Below are positions 54,975-63,960 of a stretch of DNA of 64,000 nt, in pieces. Position 1 is the first letter of the stretch, and each line of letters begins with the position of its first letter. The notes below the pieces were generated by a model. The model was not told the DNA's origin. It saw only the letters and a program-made list of their open reading frames with translations, and ran no database searches. The translations under genes and the position numbers were made by a program. Origin of the DNA: JADCRZ01 sp037718865 (lineage in GTDB: Bacteria; Bacteroidota; Bacteroidia; Chitinophagales; Chitinophagaceae); the NCBI GenBank assembly GCA_037718865.1, contig JBBJMP010000006.1, forward strand, positions 270,142 through 334,141, in the 5' to 3' direction.

Positions 54975-56880
54975 TCAACGTATCTCTTCTATCACTTCTC
55001 CCTCAAAAGCAAAAAGCCTCAGTACAACATTAACCATTATTTCATTACGTGCTCTTATCATTTCTTCTCCCCATTTTGGAGCAGTCGCTAGAGAATACTT
55101 CATTCCCAGTACATCAAAGTCAATATTGTTTAAAGCCATACCATTTTGATATCCGATTTTAATCTTGTGACCTAAAATATTTGCCTCAAAGCGATATTGC
55201 TTTTTTCCAAATGAGTAATTTGAGAGTTTTGAGTTATACCCATTAAGTGTAAGATTTCCTAAACTATGAACCAGTTCTTCCTGAATTTCTTGCGCCTTTT
55301 TCTTATCGCCATGTGCAATCATTTCAACCCAGTCTGTTGGAATGTTTTCTCCTTGTGGGAATACGTGTTCCACAGTCCAAACATATAAACCTTTTTCATT
55401 TCGAGACCATAAATCAGGATTATATTCTCTCGAATGAGCTGTTTCATCTAATTTAGCCAAAACATACCGTGCCATTCCTTCATTATAATAGAATAAGTTA
55501 TCTGACAAATATTCCTTAAATGAGTTTACATCACTTGGCTTCCCTCTTCCTTTTAATAAAGTTTGTTCTATAATTTCATATCCAATTTTCCCGCCATTTC
55601 CTTTTTTATATTGTTCGCATCGGTCAATTAACTCAGCGTTGATTGCGTCAAGATCCCGAGTGTTAGGTGTGTCTGTAATATTTCTTCTTAAATAGTACTT
55701 GCAAAACAATTGAACAGTTTTTAGTAACACCTCTTCATTCTGTAAGTCAGTTTTATTACTAAATAAATATAGTAGAAATGTATAGGAAGACGCTGCACCG
55801 ATCCGTTCCAAATCAACTAAAGCCAGCATTAAGGGAGCAACATCATATTTTTCCGGTTCAATCAATTGATTATATACTTTGGATTTATCAATAAATTCAG
55901 CAAAAATCCTCTCAGCGTCTCTTTTTATCAATGTTTCGTAAATCTTAATCAGTGTTGAACTGGTTGCTTTTGGCACGCGTTCTACTTTAACATGTTCATT
56001 ATGTTTAAAGGCATTGTAAAATTGCCTTAAAAATCTATCCTGCTCTTCATGTGTAGGAAGGTTTTGCAATAATTTCTGCCATTTGTCAAAAGATTCGTCA
56101 ATATTTTTTGAATGTTTCAATTCCATTATGGAGAGCATCTTGTTCTTTATAATGTCAATAGCTGATAATGGGACACCTCTGTAATTGAGCGTTTCAAAAA
56201 GAATAAATGCTTTGGATTGAGTAGCCTCTGAAATATGAATAAAATTCAGGCGATTGATCCTGTCAAGCAGTTCATCTAATTGTTTACGAGTATCGGGAAT
56301 TGTTCCAAGAAATACGAATATCCTTTGTAAAGAGAACGATTTCCACAATTTCTGGGTTTAGGCCACCGATTAATTCTATTTTACTTAATATATATAGGTA
56401 ATCTTCCAAATTGTGAAACTGTGCCGACGGTTGAACTCTTAAATAAAATATGTAGGCGTCATCCTTATGACCGCCATGCGGCGTCTTGCCATCCTTCGCT
56501 TTTATCTTTTTGATCAACTTTTTCCGAATACTGTTGAGTATGTCCTTTACTTCATCATCGTCTGAGTCTCCACCCTCTGCCAAAACATACTTGTACTTAT
56601 TATAAATTGCTGTAAGCAACAGGCTAAGGGTTGTTAACCTTTGCTGACCATCTACTACATCATAAATAAGTTCATCATTAGGTCCTACTTCTTCTATATC
56701 ATGGACACAAATAATAGAGCCCATATAATGGCTCGATTCATTTTCATATATATCTTCCAGTAATTTGCTCCAATTGGTTTTGCCCCAAGTATATTCTCTT
56801 TGGTATTTAGGTATATGAAAATGCCATTGATTACCTTCGGTTTGAAAAAGGGATGAAAAGGTCGCTTCTACTGCTTTCAT
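54975..56880 (-). pseudogene. DUF262/HNH (GmrSD-like) nuclease gene, frameshifted
   Basis: The first part (56284-56880) has DUF262 motifs IPKYQREYTWGKTNWSKLLEDI and DVVDGQQRLTTLSLLLTAIY. The second part (54975-56348) has SKAFILFETLNYRGVPLSAIDIIKN and the HNH/DUF1524 motif VEHVFPQGENIP, then NLTLNGYNSKLSN. The frames do not connect at 56300-56345: sense runs through three frames there (NPEIVE, then NRSLYKGYSYFLEQF, then PDTRKQLDEL), which needs two single-base changes. Intact homologues cut modified phage DNA with NTP-dependent control. The product is probably inactive unless this is a sequencing error. Confidence 0.75.
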
Positions 56881-57044
56881 GATTTTGGTAACTACTTTAA
56901 AGTTTATTAATTTTTATAATTATTGTGTACCCTTAGCTTTTGATATTTATCTAGTACAAAAAAAAGCCGCAAGCGCAGAGACTTCTAGAATGGATGTCAA
57001 ATGGAGTTGATGAATTAAGGTCTCAAATAATAGACTCATCAAAA

Positions 57045-57986
57045 CTATCTTTCCTGCAATGGCGCAATGAACATTTCCCAATAGAATTCAGCTGCTCCTT
57101 CATTTGTCAAATTAATTTCTCGATTCTGATTAGAAAATGACATTCCTGTTGACCTTAATTGAAGTAAATGTCCGTCGTCACTAAGGGTTAAAGATTCATT
57201 TAAACTATTCCGGGAAGAGGAAATTTGCCTTGAATAGTTTATGCCTTTTAGGCCCAGCATCCCGCCAAAAAATATCATACATTCAGATTTGAGGGTTCCA
57301 TCAATATAAAGAGATGCTGTAAATGTTTGCGAGTCAATTCTTTTGAAACGAGAGTCGACTTGAGGATTTCTTTTCTTTAATTCAATTAGAGAGGCTTCGA
57401 AGTAGTTGGAAATATAGAGAAATGCATCATCTAAGAATTTGTCTTTATCATGATCGGAAAAGGTTTTTGCAATTCTAAGGTTGCTGGAACGAGGCTGCAT
57501 ATCCATCACTTGATTTGTTACCGGTTCTTCTATCGGCATTCCTTTTTTCGAAAGAGTTGATACTACTCTTTTAATTTCATTGTTAATTTCAAGAAAGGCT
57601 TCATCCAGACCAGGAAATTTAATTACGGGTTTCCCATCTTTTGGAGTTGCTAATAATTCTCCAAAAAGAGTATCCTGCCAATCACAGGGTCGTAATATTA
57701 CAGGAATTACTACGGCCTGCCTTTCTTTGTGCATTCTCATTGCTTCTTTCATTTCTACATTATAGCAATAATCTGAAGCCAGGAAATCTGAACTAACCAA
57801 AAGCAGTATAATGTTTGCGCTTTTTAAGTTGGTACTTATTTCTGATGCCAGCATTGATCCAGCTTCAATACGTCTGTCATGCCAAGTATTGATTATTCCT
57901 TTCCTTTTTAGTATAGTAAGGTGTTTATCTAACTCATCCCTTAAGTCTTCGTCCTTATGGGAGTATGAAAAAAATAAGTTCATCAT
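57045..57986 (-). CDS. TIR-domain protein with unknown C-terminal domain
   Basis: The N-terminal 145 residues are a TIR domain: LFFSYSHKDEDLRDELDKHLTILKRKG, TWHDRRIEAGSM, ILLLVSSDFLASDYCYNVEM with the catalytic-type Glu78, and VIPVILRPCDW. Bacterial TIR domains often cleave NAD+ or make cyclic ADP-ribose isomers during phage defence. The C-terminal 150 residues (FLDDAFLYISNYFEASLIELKKRN, CMIFFGGMLGLKGINYSR, LTLSDDGHLLQLRSTGMSF) are not a domain I recognise and may sense a ligand. It sits between the CHC2 remnant and DUF262 in the island, not beside known Thoeris partners. Confidence 0.85.
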   Translation of the reverse strand: MMNLFFSYSHKDEDLRDELDKHLTILKRKGIINTWHDRRIEAGSMLASEISTNLKSANIILLLVSSDFLASDYCYNVEMKEAMRMHKERQAVVIPVILRPCDWQDTLFGELLATPKDGKPVIKFPGLDEAFLEINNEIKRVVSTLSKKGMPIEEPVTNQVMDMQPRSSNLRIAKTFSDHDKDKFLDDAFLYISNYFEASLIELKKRNPQVDSRFKRIDSQTFTASLYIDGTLKSECMIFFGGMLGLKGINYSRQISSSRNSLNESLTLSDDGHLLQLRSTGMSFSNQNREINLTNEGAAEFYWEMFIAPLQER

Positions 57987-58220
57987 ATAATAAAAAATTC
58001 TAGTTTAAAGGGAAGTTCCTTGTATTGCCTAGGTTAGATATTTTATGTTTCCTTGTAATTTTGATCTTACATACAAATATACAGTCTGACGTTAATAACA
58101 CTAAAAATTAAGGAAATCCTAAAGTATATTTGGATTCACCTTCGTTTTACATAGTCATGTCCTATATCATTAAAGCGATGGTAAAAACCTTTTCCTGCCG
58201 ATACTACTCCGTCAATCTAA

Positions 58221-58430
58221 TCAACCCTTACCAGCTTTTAACCCAGGCACTATCCATTTTTCCTTAAGCTTCTTATCATGCTGATATAAGTATTGCCATG
58301 CTTTTTTGTATTGGGATAAATACCAGAAGTCATTATTTTTAATCTTTTGCGGTAAGAATCCTAGCAATTCCAGGTAGTCAACCATATCAAGATTTTTTGC
58401 TGCTTCACAGGTAAGTTTTCTGGTGCTCAT
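58221..58430 (-). pseudogene. CHC2-type primase N-terminal remnant
   Basis: LTCEAAKNLDMVDYLELLGFLPQKIKNNDFWYLS matches the start of mobile-element DNA primases, which continue with a zinc finger and TOPRIM domain. Here the sequence changes abruptly to QYKKAWQYLYQHDKKLKEKWIVPGLKAGKG and stops at 69 aa. It looks like an internal deletion joining two ends. It follows the primase/helicase gene in the usual element order. Confidence 0.5.
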
Positions 58431-58440
58431 ATTCTCTATT

Positions 58441-58630
58441 TTATGATGATTTGATGAAATAGCTATCTATATCATTGGTTATGTAATTGTTAGGTTATCA
58501 TCATAGTGTCATCAAGGGCATCAATACTGTCATCAATATATTTATTTGATGAAATGTTGATGAAAGTTTTGATGATCATATCTTTTTATATTTCAAGTAA
58601 TTATAAGCTTGTCATCAAAATCATCAAGAT
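58441..58630. repeat. Cluster of TCATCAA/TTGATGA motifs
   Basis: About eight copies of TCATCAA or its complement occur within 190 bases. They include GTCATCAA at 58507, 58528 and 58610 and TTGATGA at about 58545, 58555 and 58568. The cluster lies between the CHC2 remnant and the primase C-terminus. It may be an iteron-like replication or control site. Confidence 0.4.
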
Positions 58631-59812
58631 TGTTTAGCTTAATGATTTCTTTTTCTGATAGCTTATAGAACCGTCCTTTCTGGGTGTACTCAGACACTCT
58701 CCCGTCGGACGTTAACCGATATTGCTGATAGGAGTTGGAATTGGCAGAGGGCTGCAGTTTCCATTCATCCTGCAACACTCTTCTGATTGCTCCGCTGTCA
58801 TATCCCCGGAACCCTTTCTTAATTAGCCAATCCTGCATATCAGAAACACAAAAGCTGATCTCTTTGGCATTATCCAAGGTGTCTATAATGAAAAGAAGGA
58901 TCTGTGACATCTCTGCTTCCAGTTGTTGCGGTTATATTTTTTTACCCTCTTCAAAGCAGGAGTAGCAAGCTGTTCAGGACGGAACCACATCCGGGTGGTT
59001 GCCATTGTACTGAAAGGTCTTTCAATCAGGTAGTTCAACAAGAAAGGGATCTCTGTTTGTAGTTCCTGGAGCAGGTTGTTATTATCATATTGAAGCGGGG
59101 GTACTCTTCGGATCCAGTAACGGATCTCCCCCGGGTCCATAAAGATGAAGTTGTCTTCGTTATTGCTGCAGAGTATGAATTTTCCAAAGAACTCGATCTC
59201 CTGCCTGCCCTGTCCCTTGGCTTCTATTTTATAGTACTTTGAAGTGCTGAGGCTTTTTAGTCTTTCAGAATCTTCCTTGCGGTCAAGGAAAGTTTCATCT
59301 ACTCCGATAATAAGCTTATGCGCCCATTCCGCGTTGAAATTGCTCCTGAAATCCTCGTTGCTGTTTAGGGTCATGTTATCGCCAAAAATGGCCTTTAGAA
59401 AGTTCAGGAAGGTCGTCTTACCCGTGTTCCGTTCGGTGCTGACAAGGCAAAGGATCGGTAGCATTTGGGTGGGATGCATCAGTAGTATCTTGAGATAATC
59501 CAACCCAAGGTCAAGCTGTTCACCAAACACATGATTCAAAAAGACAAGGGTTAATTTAGGATAGCCTGCTTTCGGCTCATGCATAAAAGGATTATAGCGA
59601 TTGTAAAAATTATCGATAACCCTTTCGTAGTTCAGGTGACCAGGAACAAAACAAAACCCATCATATTTTGGAATAGCGGAAAGAAAGGACTTGCCATGGT
59701 CTTGTTTGATGCATTCTATTGACCAATTCATCATGGATATAGTACTATCCCCAGAAGCCATGGGCTTGCGAACGTTTTTGTAATAGGTGGTGCCTATGCG
59801 CATATAATCCAT
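58593..59812 (-). pseudogene. DUF5906-like primase/helicase, frameshifted
   Basis: The first part (58883-59812) is a superfamily 3-type ATPase: ILCLVSTERNTGKTTFLNFLKAIFG (Walker A), IIGVDETFLDRKEDS (Walker B) and FFGKFILCSNNEDNFI. Sense leaves that frame near 58930 at KKYNRN and continues in another frame as QLEAEMSQILLFIIDTLDNAKEISFCVSDMQDWLIKKGFRG to a stop at 58593. A single-base change joins them to about 410 aa. Such proteins unwind and prime the DNA of mobile elements. The ATPase part is complete, so a shortened product could still have some activity. Confidence 0.7.
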
Positions 59813-59858
59813 ACAATAAATTTGTTGGTTTTCTTTAAATTAAACGGAACTGTAGTAG

Positions 59859-60155
59859 TTAGAGAATAGTAGGGTCAGTAAAATACCTTTCTATTTCAGC
59901 TGCCGGAACATAAATCTTCCGGCGCTTTTTGATCGTCTTGATTTTGTTGTCAATTACCAGTTGATCAAACTTTGTCCTGCAAATTTTCACCGCTGCCATA
60001 AACTCTTTGGCAGTAACATGCCTGGCTGTTGGAATGGAAGAGCTGGTAGCCCTTAGCTCTTTTAACTGCTGGAGAATTTCCTGTTGGGTGGTTTTCAGGT
60101 TATTCAATTCCTCAATGGGAATAATAACTAAAGAAGTTGCCTGCTGCACATTCAT
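59859..60155 (-). CDS. Helix-turn-helix protein of integrative elements (excisionase-like)
   Basis: A short coiled region (LNNLKTTQQEILQQLKELR) is followed by a MerR/excisionase-type HTH (HVTAKEFMAAVKICRTKFDQLVIDNKIKTIKKRRKIYVPAAEIERYF). Proteins like this lie directly upstream of the primase in Bacteroidota elements and regulate excision or replication genes. It is 46 bp from the primase. The 98-aa length fits the family. Confidence 0.75.
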   Translation of the reverse strand: MNVQQATSLVIIPIEELNNLKTTQQEILQQLKELRATSSSIPTARHVTAKEFMAAVKICRTKFDQLVIDNKIKTIKKRRKIYVPAAEIERYFTDPTIL

Positions 60156-60322
60156 ATCTGCACGTTTTAATTATTGTACAAATATAACATTTGCTATGAT
60201 AAAATAAACATATTATCATAACTTTTCTATTTAGGTGGAATTTTCCTAAATTGATAAAAAAGAGTTTCAAACTACACTTTCTAAAAAAAGGAGTGAATTG
60301 TTGATACGTCCTGCTTACCGGA

Positions 60323-61417
60323 TTACTCTTTGAGCAATGAAAAAAGTTCTGTGTTGATGTATAAAGTTTCCTTCCATACCTGTTTGGATTGAAGTATGCC
60401 TATTTTTTCTAGTTCCTTAAGATATTTAGAAGCGGTAACACGTGAGATTTTCAACCGGTTAGTTATGTATTCAATTTTACTATAAGGATGTTCAAATAAG
60501 ATTTCCAGCAATGACTTGTTATAAGATTTTAAGGCTGATCTAATCTTATCCTCACATTTTTGAAAAAGGTCATTTATATCTTTTATTTGCTGAATGGTTT
60601 CATTGGCTGTTTGTTCAATCGCTTTTAAGATATACAGTATCCAGTCTTCCCATGCCTGGTGTGTACGTACCTCTTGTAACATGCGGTAATAATCTGCCTT
60701 ATTGTCGATAATATAAGCGCTTAGATATAGAATCGGGCTTTCCAGCAAGCCGTGTAAAATCAGGTAAAGTATATTAATGATTCTACCTGTCCGGCCATTA
60801 CCGTCGTAAAAAGGATGTATGCTTTCAAATTGATAATGCTGAACAGCCAGCTTAATCAAAGGTGAAATGTCGTCCTCCTCATTAATATATCCCTCAAAGT
60901 TTTTCAATAAGTTTAATATTTTTTCATGGTCATCTGGGGGTGTATAAATGACTTTTCCGGTCGCTGAATTTTTTAAAGCAGTTCCAGGTAGTTTACGAAT
61001 GCCGGCATTGTTTTCTTCAAGTACTTTTTGAATAGAAATGATTGCGTTTGTATTCAAAAACCCCTTCTTTTGAATGAAATGATAACCAGTTAACACGGCT
61101 TCCCTGTAGCGAAGGACTTCTTTTGTAGCTGAATCAATTTGAATCCCTTTTGCAGAAAGGGCCTGATATAATTTATCTTGAGTGGTGACTACATTCTCAA
61201 TTTCAGAGCTGGCCCTGGCTTCTTTTAAAATCACCGCATTGAACAAAATGGTTGGATTCGGCAATATATGGGCTATTCCCTTCAATTCTGCCAAGGCGAC
61301 AGAAGATTTAACTACCTGACGGAGAATTTCTACGGTCTCTATTTTCTCCCTTAAAGGGGGCAATAGGGGTAAATCATTAAATGGCTTTTCTGCTTCTAAG
61401 GTTATAGTTTTTCTCAT
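60323..61417 (-). CDS. Fic family protein (AMP-transferase type) with C-terminal wHTH
   Basis: The catalytic motif HPFYDGNGRTGR (His201) is complete. The N-terminal inhibitory helix motif SSEIEN (residues 70-75) matches the S-x3-E-N class II pattern. The family transfers AMP (or another nucleotide part) to target proteins. The C-terminal region (EYITNRLKISRVTASKYLKELEKIGIL) is a winged helix, which usually binds DNA. Repeated operator-like motifs lie over and upstream of the start (61413-61507), so it may control itself. It is intact in a decaying island. Confidence 0.9.
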   Translation of the reverse strand: MRKTITLEAEKPFNDLPLLPPLREKIETVEILRQVVKSSVALAELKGIAHILPNPTILFNAVILKEARASSEIENVVTTQDKLYQALSAKGIQIDSATKEVLRYREAVLTGYHFIQKKGFLNTNAIISIQKVLEENNAGIRKLPGTALKNSATGKVIYTPPDDHEKILNLLKNFEGYINEEDDISPLIKLAVQHYQFESIHPFYDGNGRTGRIINILYLILHGLLESPILYLSAYIIDNKADYYRMLQEVRTHQAWEDWILYILKAIEQTANETIQQIKDINDLFQKCEDKIRSALKSYNKSLLEILFEHPYSKIEYITNRLKISRVTASKYLKELEKIGILQSKQVWKETLYINTELFSLLKE

Positions 61418-61507
61418 GATAAAATATTATACATGATAATGCTGTCATGTAAAAATAACTATAAATTCTTTACATGATAATTTAGCAAGCAAAAGTTTAT
61501 CATGAAA
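61413..61507 (-). promoter_or_regulatory. CATGATAA repeats over the fic promoter
   Basis: Five copies of CATGATAA or its complement occur in 95 bp. They include the inverted repeat TACATGA-N8-TCATGTA (61430-61451), TACATGATAA at 61471 and TTATCATG at 61497. One copy overlaps the fic start codon. They are probably operator sites, possibly bound by the wHTH part of the Fic protein. Confidence 0.5.
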
Positions 61508-61584
61508 ATTTACATAGACCGTTTAAGTAGAAATAGTATAACAGAGGCCTTAAGATTTATTGTATTATTCTTGTCTGCAAAACT

Positions 61585-62268
61585 TTAATCTGATGCCTGA
61601 CTGATTTGCCGTTTAACTTCTATTATATTATAATTCGGATAAACCTTATTCAAGTAAAACGTAAATTCATCCTCGACTCCCGGTTCCTGCCATTGGAATA
61701 CGGAAAATGTAACGAAGGTATCTTCTCTTCGCTTTTTAGAAAATTCATGTAGAGGAAGATAAGGTGGAGCGTAATATGCTGCATGTTCAACCAGTTTGTT
61801 ATATAAACCCGGTTTCAAGCTATCTTTCAAAGCATTCATCAAACCATCTGATGTTATCAGGTCTTTTGATCCTATTACCAAGCGGCTAAGTTCCGGTTTG
61901 CCGTCATCAAAAAAGAATGTGATCATGTAATTTTTAAAACCTACATCCATCCCGTCCAGTAGATCCCGACAATAATATTGGTAATCAGTTTTAAATTGTT
62001 CCAATGAAAATCCATCTTTTTGCTGACCACTAACAAATTCAAGCAGCCTTTCTTCTTTTTGTATAACATCCTCAGCTGTCGGTTTGACTGAGTTAGACCG
62101 ATATTTTTCTTTCGACAGTAAATCAAAAAAATAGCTCTTGAAATAAATCGGTTTCCGGTCAAAAATTACCTGTATATATAGCGGGTGCATTTCCTTTCCA
62201 TGGAAAAGCACCGGTTTTAGCCGTTCATTAAAATAAGTTTTGTAACTGATGGTATACTCTTTACCCAT
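61585..62268 (-). CDS. Hypothetical element protein (227 aa)
   Basis: The frame is intact (MGKEYTISYKTYFNERLKPVLF, FFDLLSKEKYRSNSVKPTAEDVIQKEERLLEFV, MITFFFDDGKPELSRLVIGS). There is no signal peptide and no membrane segment. I do not recognise a domain. Its position between the integrase and the Fic gene, and read in the same direction, suggests it belongs to the mobile element. An N-terminal part with integrase arm-like phrasing (HPLYIQVIFDRKPIYFKSY) hints at a relation to DNA-binding arms; this is weak. Confidence 0.6.
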   Translation of the reverse strand: MGKEYTISYKTYFNERLKPVLFHGKEMHPLYIQVIFDRKPIYFKSYFFDLLSKEKYRSNSVKPTAEDVIQKEERLLEFVSGQQKDGFSLEQFKTDYQYYCRDLLDGMDVGFKNYMITFFFDDGKPELSRLVIGSKDLITSDGLMNALKDSLKPGLYNKLVEHAAYYAPPYLPLHEFSKKRREDTFVTFSVFQWQEPGVEDEFTFYLNKVYPNYNIIEVKRQISQASD

Positions 62269-62338
62269 TGTAAACCATTAAGTGAAATTGATGGTTTTAA
62301 TTTCGTATTCAACAAGCCCATTTGGTCGGGCAACAAGT

Positions 62339-62489
62339 TTACTACCCACCTTACTACTCACATTGCGATTTCTTATTATTTAACCGCAGATCCTGTTCGT
62401 CTGTAATACTTTTCCACAAAGGGTCTTAAAATAATCTGTAATGTATTAATGTATTGACTATAATTTTTACTACCCACTTACTACCCACA
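62339..62489. repeat. Paired TTACTACCCAC direct repeats
   Basis: The 11-mer TTACTACCCAC (one copy with a T for C) occurs as a tandem pair at 62339-62361 and again at 62468-62489. All copies have the same orientation. They lie downstream of the integrase stop and upstream of the hypothetical gene at 62268, so they may be iterons or protein-binding sites for element control. Confidence 0.5.
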
Positions 62490-62518
62490 ATTATTCTACT
62501 GGAGGTGGTGACTTTTGA

Positions 62519-62543
62519 ATTTGGTACGCACTGCGTACCAAAT
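62519..62543. terminator. 12-bp perfect inverted repeat after the integrase
   Basis: ATTTGGTACGCA and its complement are separated by a single base and lie 25 bp after the integrase stop. There is no strong T run, so it may be a terminator or a protein-binding palindrome. Confidence 0.45.
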
Positions 62544-62567
62544 TACCAACGGATAAGGCCATAGCTG

Positions 62568-63784
62568 CTATATACCCATCTTAACAAAATCAATATTCTT
62601 TGTTCCCTCAATAATCTTCGGGATATTCACTTTATAATAGTGCCGGGTAGTTTCTTCCTTGGTATGCCCGAGCATTTTCGAAACAATGGATGTCTTAGCA
62701 CCATAACGGACATACAACTGTGCATTGGTGTGCCGGCCTACTTTATTGTACACCGGCTTTAGGATACCGGCCATCTTGCCAATATCCTTGAGATTGCGAT
62801 TATAAACAGGTTCCTCAATAAATGCATCTGGCCCGAATACCATCTCACTTTTTTCTTCAGCAGCATACTTCTCCATGATCTTTAGGGCATATGGAAACTT
62901 AAACAGCGGAATAATTGTGTCATTTCCATTCTTATCCCTTTCGCCCAGGATAAAATAACCATACTCTTCATCTTTCATTAGCTGATCCTTTCGCAGGATA
63001 CGGAGATCCTTTAATAATAACCGGTGTAGATCTGGAATAGAAACATGTCCCGGTCCCTTTCTAGGAAAATTTTTCTTTTTGGTATCTCCAGGCCTTTCCA
63101 TTTCCTGATTTCTTCCAGTTCCAGGAACACCCTCCTGGTGGATTGTTTTACTGTAATCTTGACGTCCGCATACAGGAATTCAATACTGGATGCGTCTATA
63201 TGATTGTCCCGGCGTGCTGTTTTGGCTACTTTTTTAAGTGCGCTAAAGTACTTTTTAATACTGGCCACTTCAAGTCTAAGCGTTTTATGAAGATATTGAA
63301 AGAACCCCTGCATCAGGTTTCATTAATATCGCCGAAACTTATGGCAGGCCTGAACTTTTGAAGATGCATCAGGCAGGTATTGTACTTCTTAATGGTATTC
63401 AACTCTAGCTTTTCGGGCGGGTTCCGAATATAATCCTTCATATACTCAATGAAAGATTGCGGGTCGCCCTTTTTTTTAAGATAGCGATCAATGACTTCGA
63501 AGCTTAATGTTTTATTGGCCAGATAGTGTTTTTTGATCAGGTCACTAACAATCCCTTTCTTTTCCTTGATCTTGTCATTGATTTCAAAAGCATGAGGATG
63601 CGAGTTTTTCACCCAAGTTATCTTCCCTGCCGCTCCATTGCTCAGGACTTATTTTCAGAGGCACTGGTATGGTGTAATAACAGGATTTCCTGTCAATGGT
63701 TATGCGCAGATGAATCGGGTACTGGCCAGAGATATTTTCTTTGTTACGCCAGTTAAACATGACCGTCTGGTAAACCGTTTGCAT
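62568..63784 (-). pseudogene. Tyrosine recombinase (integrase), frameshifted in four pieces
   Basis: Four overlapping frames make one integrase of about 400 aa: an arm-binding domain (63784-63584, FNWRNKENISGQYPIHLRI), a core-binding region (63612-63313, PQSFIEYMKDYIRN), the start of the catalytic domain (63313-63011, ALKKVAKTARRDNHID) and its end (63101-62568). The end has GRHTNAQLYVRYGAKTSIVSKMLGHTKEETTRHYYKV with the catalytic tyrosine. Near 63015 the text joins as TGYYYKDLRIL, with Tyr at the usual first Arg position, and Lys replaces His before the second Arg. Three frameshifts mean it should be inactive. It lies next to the tRNA-Arg target. Confidence 0.8.
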
Positions 63785-63814
63785 TTACCGAAGATAGTAA
63801 GAAAATCAACATAT

Positions 63815-63835
63815 GTAAAACATATCGTAAAACAT
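63815..63835 (+). repeat. GTAAAACAT motifs inside the right end
   Basis: GTAAAACAT occurs at 63815-63823 and 63827-63835. Two copies also lie just inside the left end (44918, 44937), all in the same orientation. They are candidates for integrase arm-binding sites. Confidence 0.5.
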
Positions 63836-63946
63836 TTGGCGGGGGTTAATTGGAATTAACGAGAATTGCCATTTTTTTAAACCCTTGACAGCACTGCATT
63901 TCAGAGGAATTTGACTATTTTTAAGAACTTTTAAGTAATGTATTAT

Positions 63947-63960
63947 GTGGCCTCGACAGG
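63947..63960 (+). repeat. Right attachment site within the tRNA-Arg 3' end
   Basis: GTGGCCTCGACAGG covers the acceptor and T-stem end of the tRNA on the minus strand. It is identical to 44864-44877 and 12 of 14 bases match 15384. Confidence 0.75.

Larger units (their letters stand above)
44864..63960. mobile_element. 19-kb integrative island in tRNA-Arg carrying defence genes
   Basis: The boundaries are the two 14-bp copies of the tRNA-Arg end. A tyrosine recombinase lies next to the tRNA, as is usual, with replication-type genes (HTH, primase/helicase, CHC2 remnant) beside it and cargo beyond. Integrase, primase and DUF262 genes are frameshifted, so the element probably can no longer move by itself. 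The restriction operon, TIR, Fic and HTH genes are intact. No conjugation or relaxase genes are recognisable. Confidence 0.7.
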
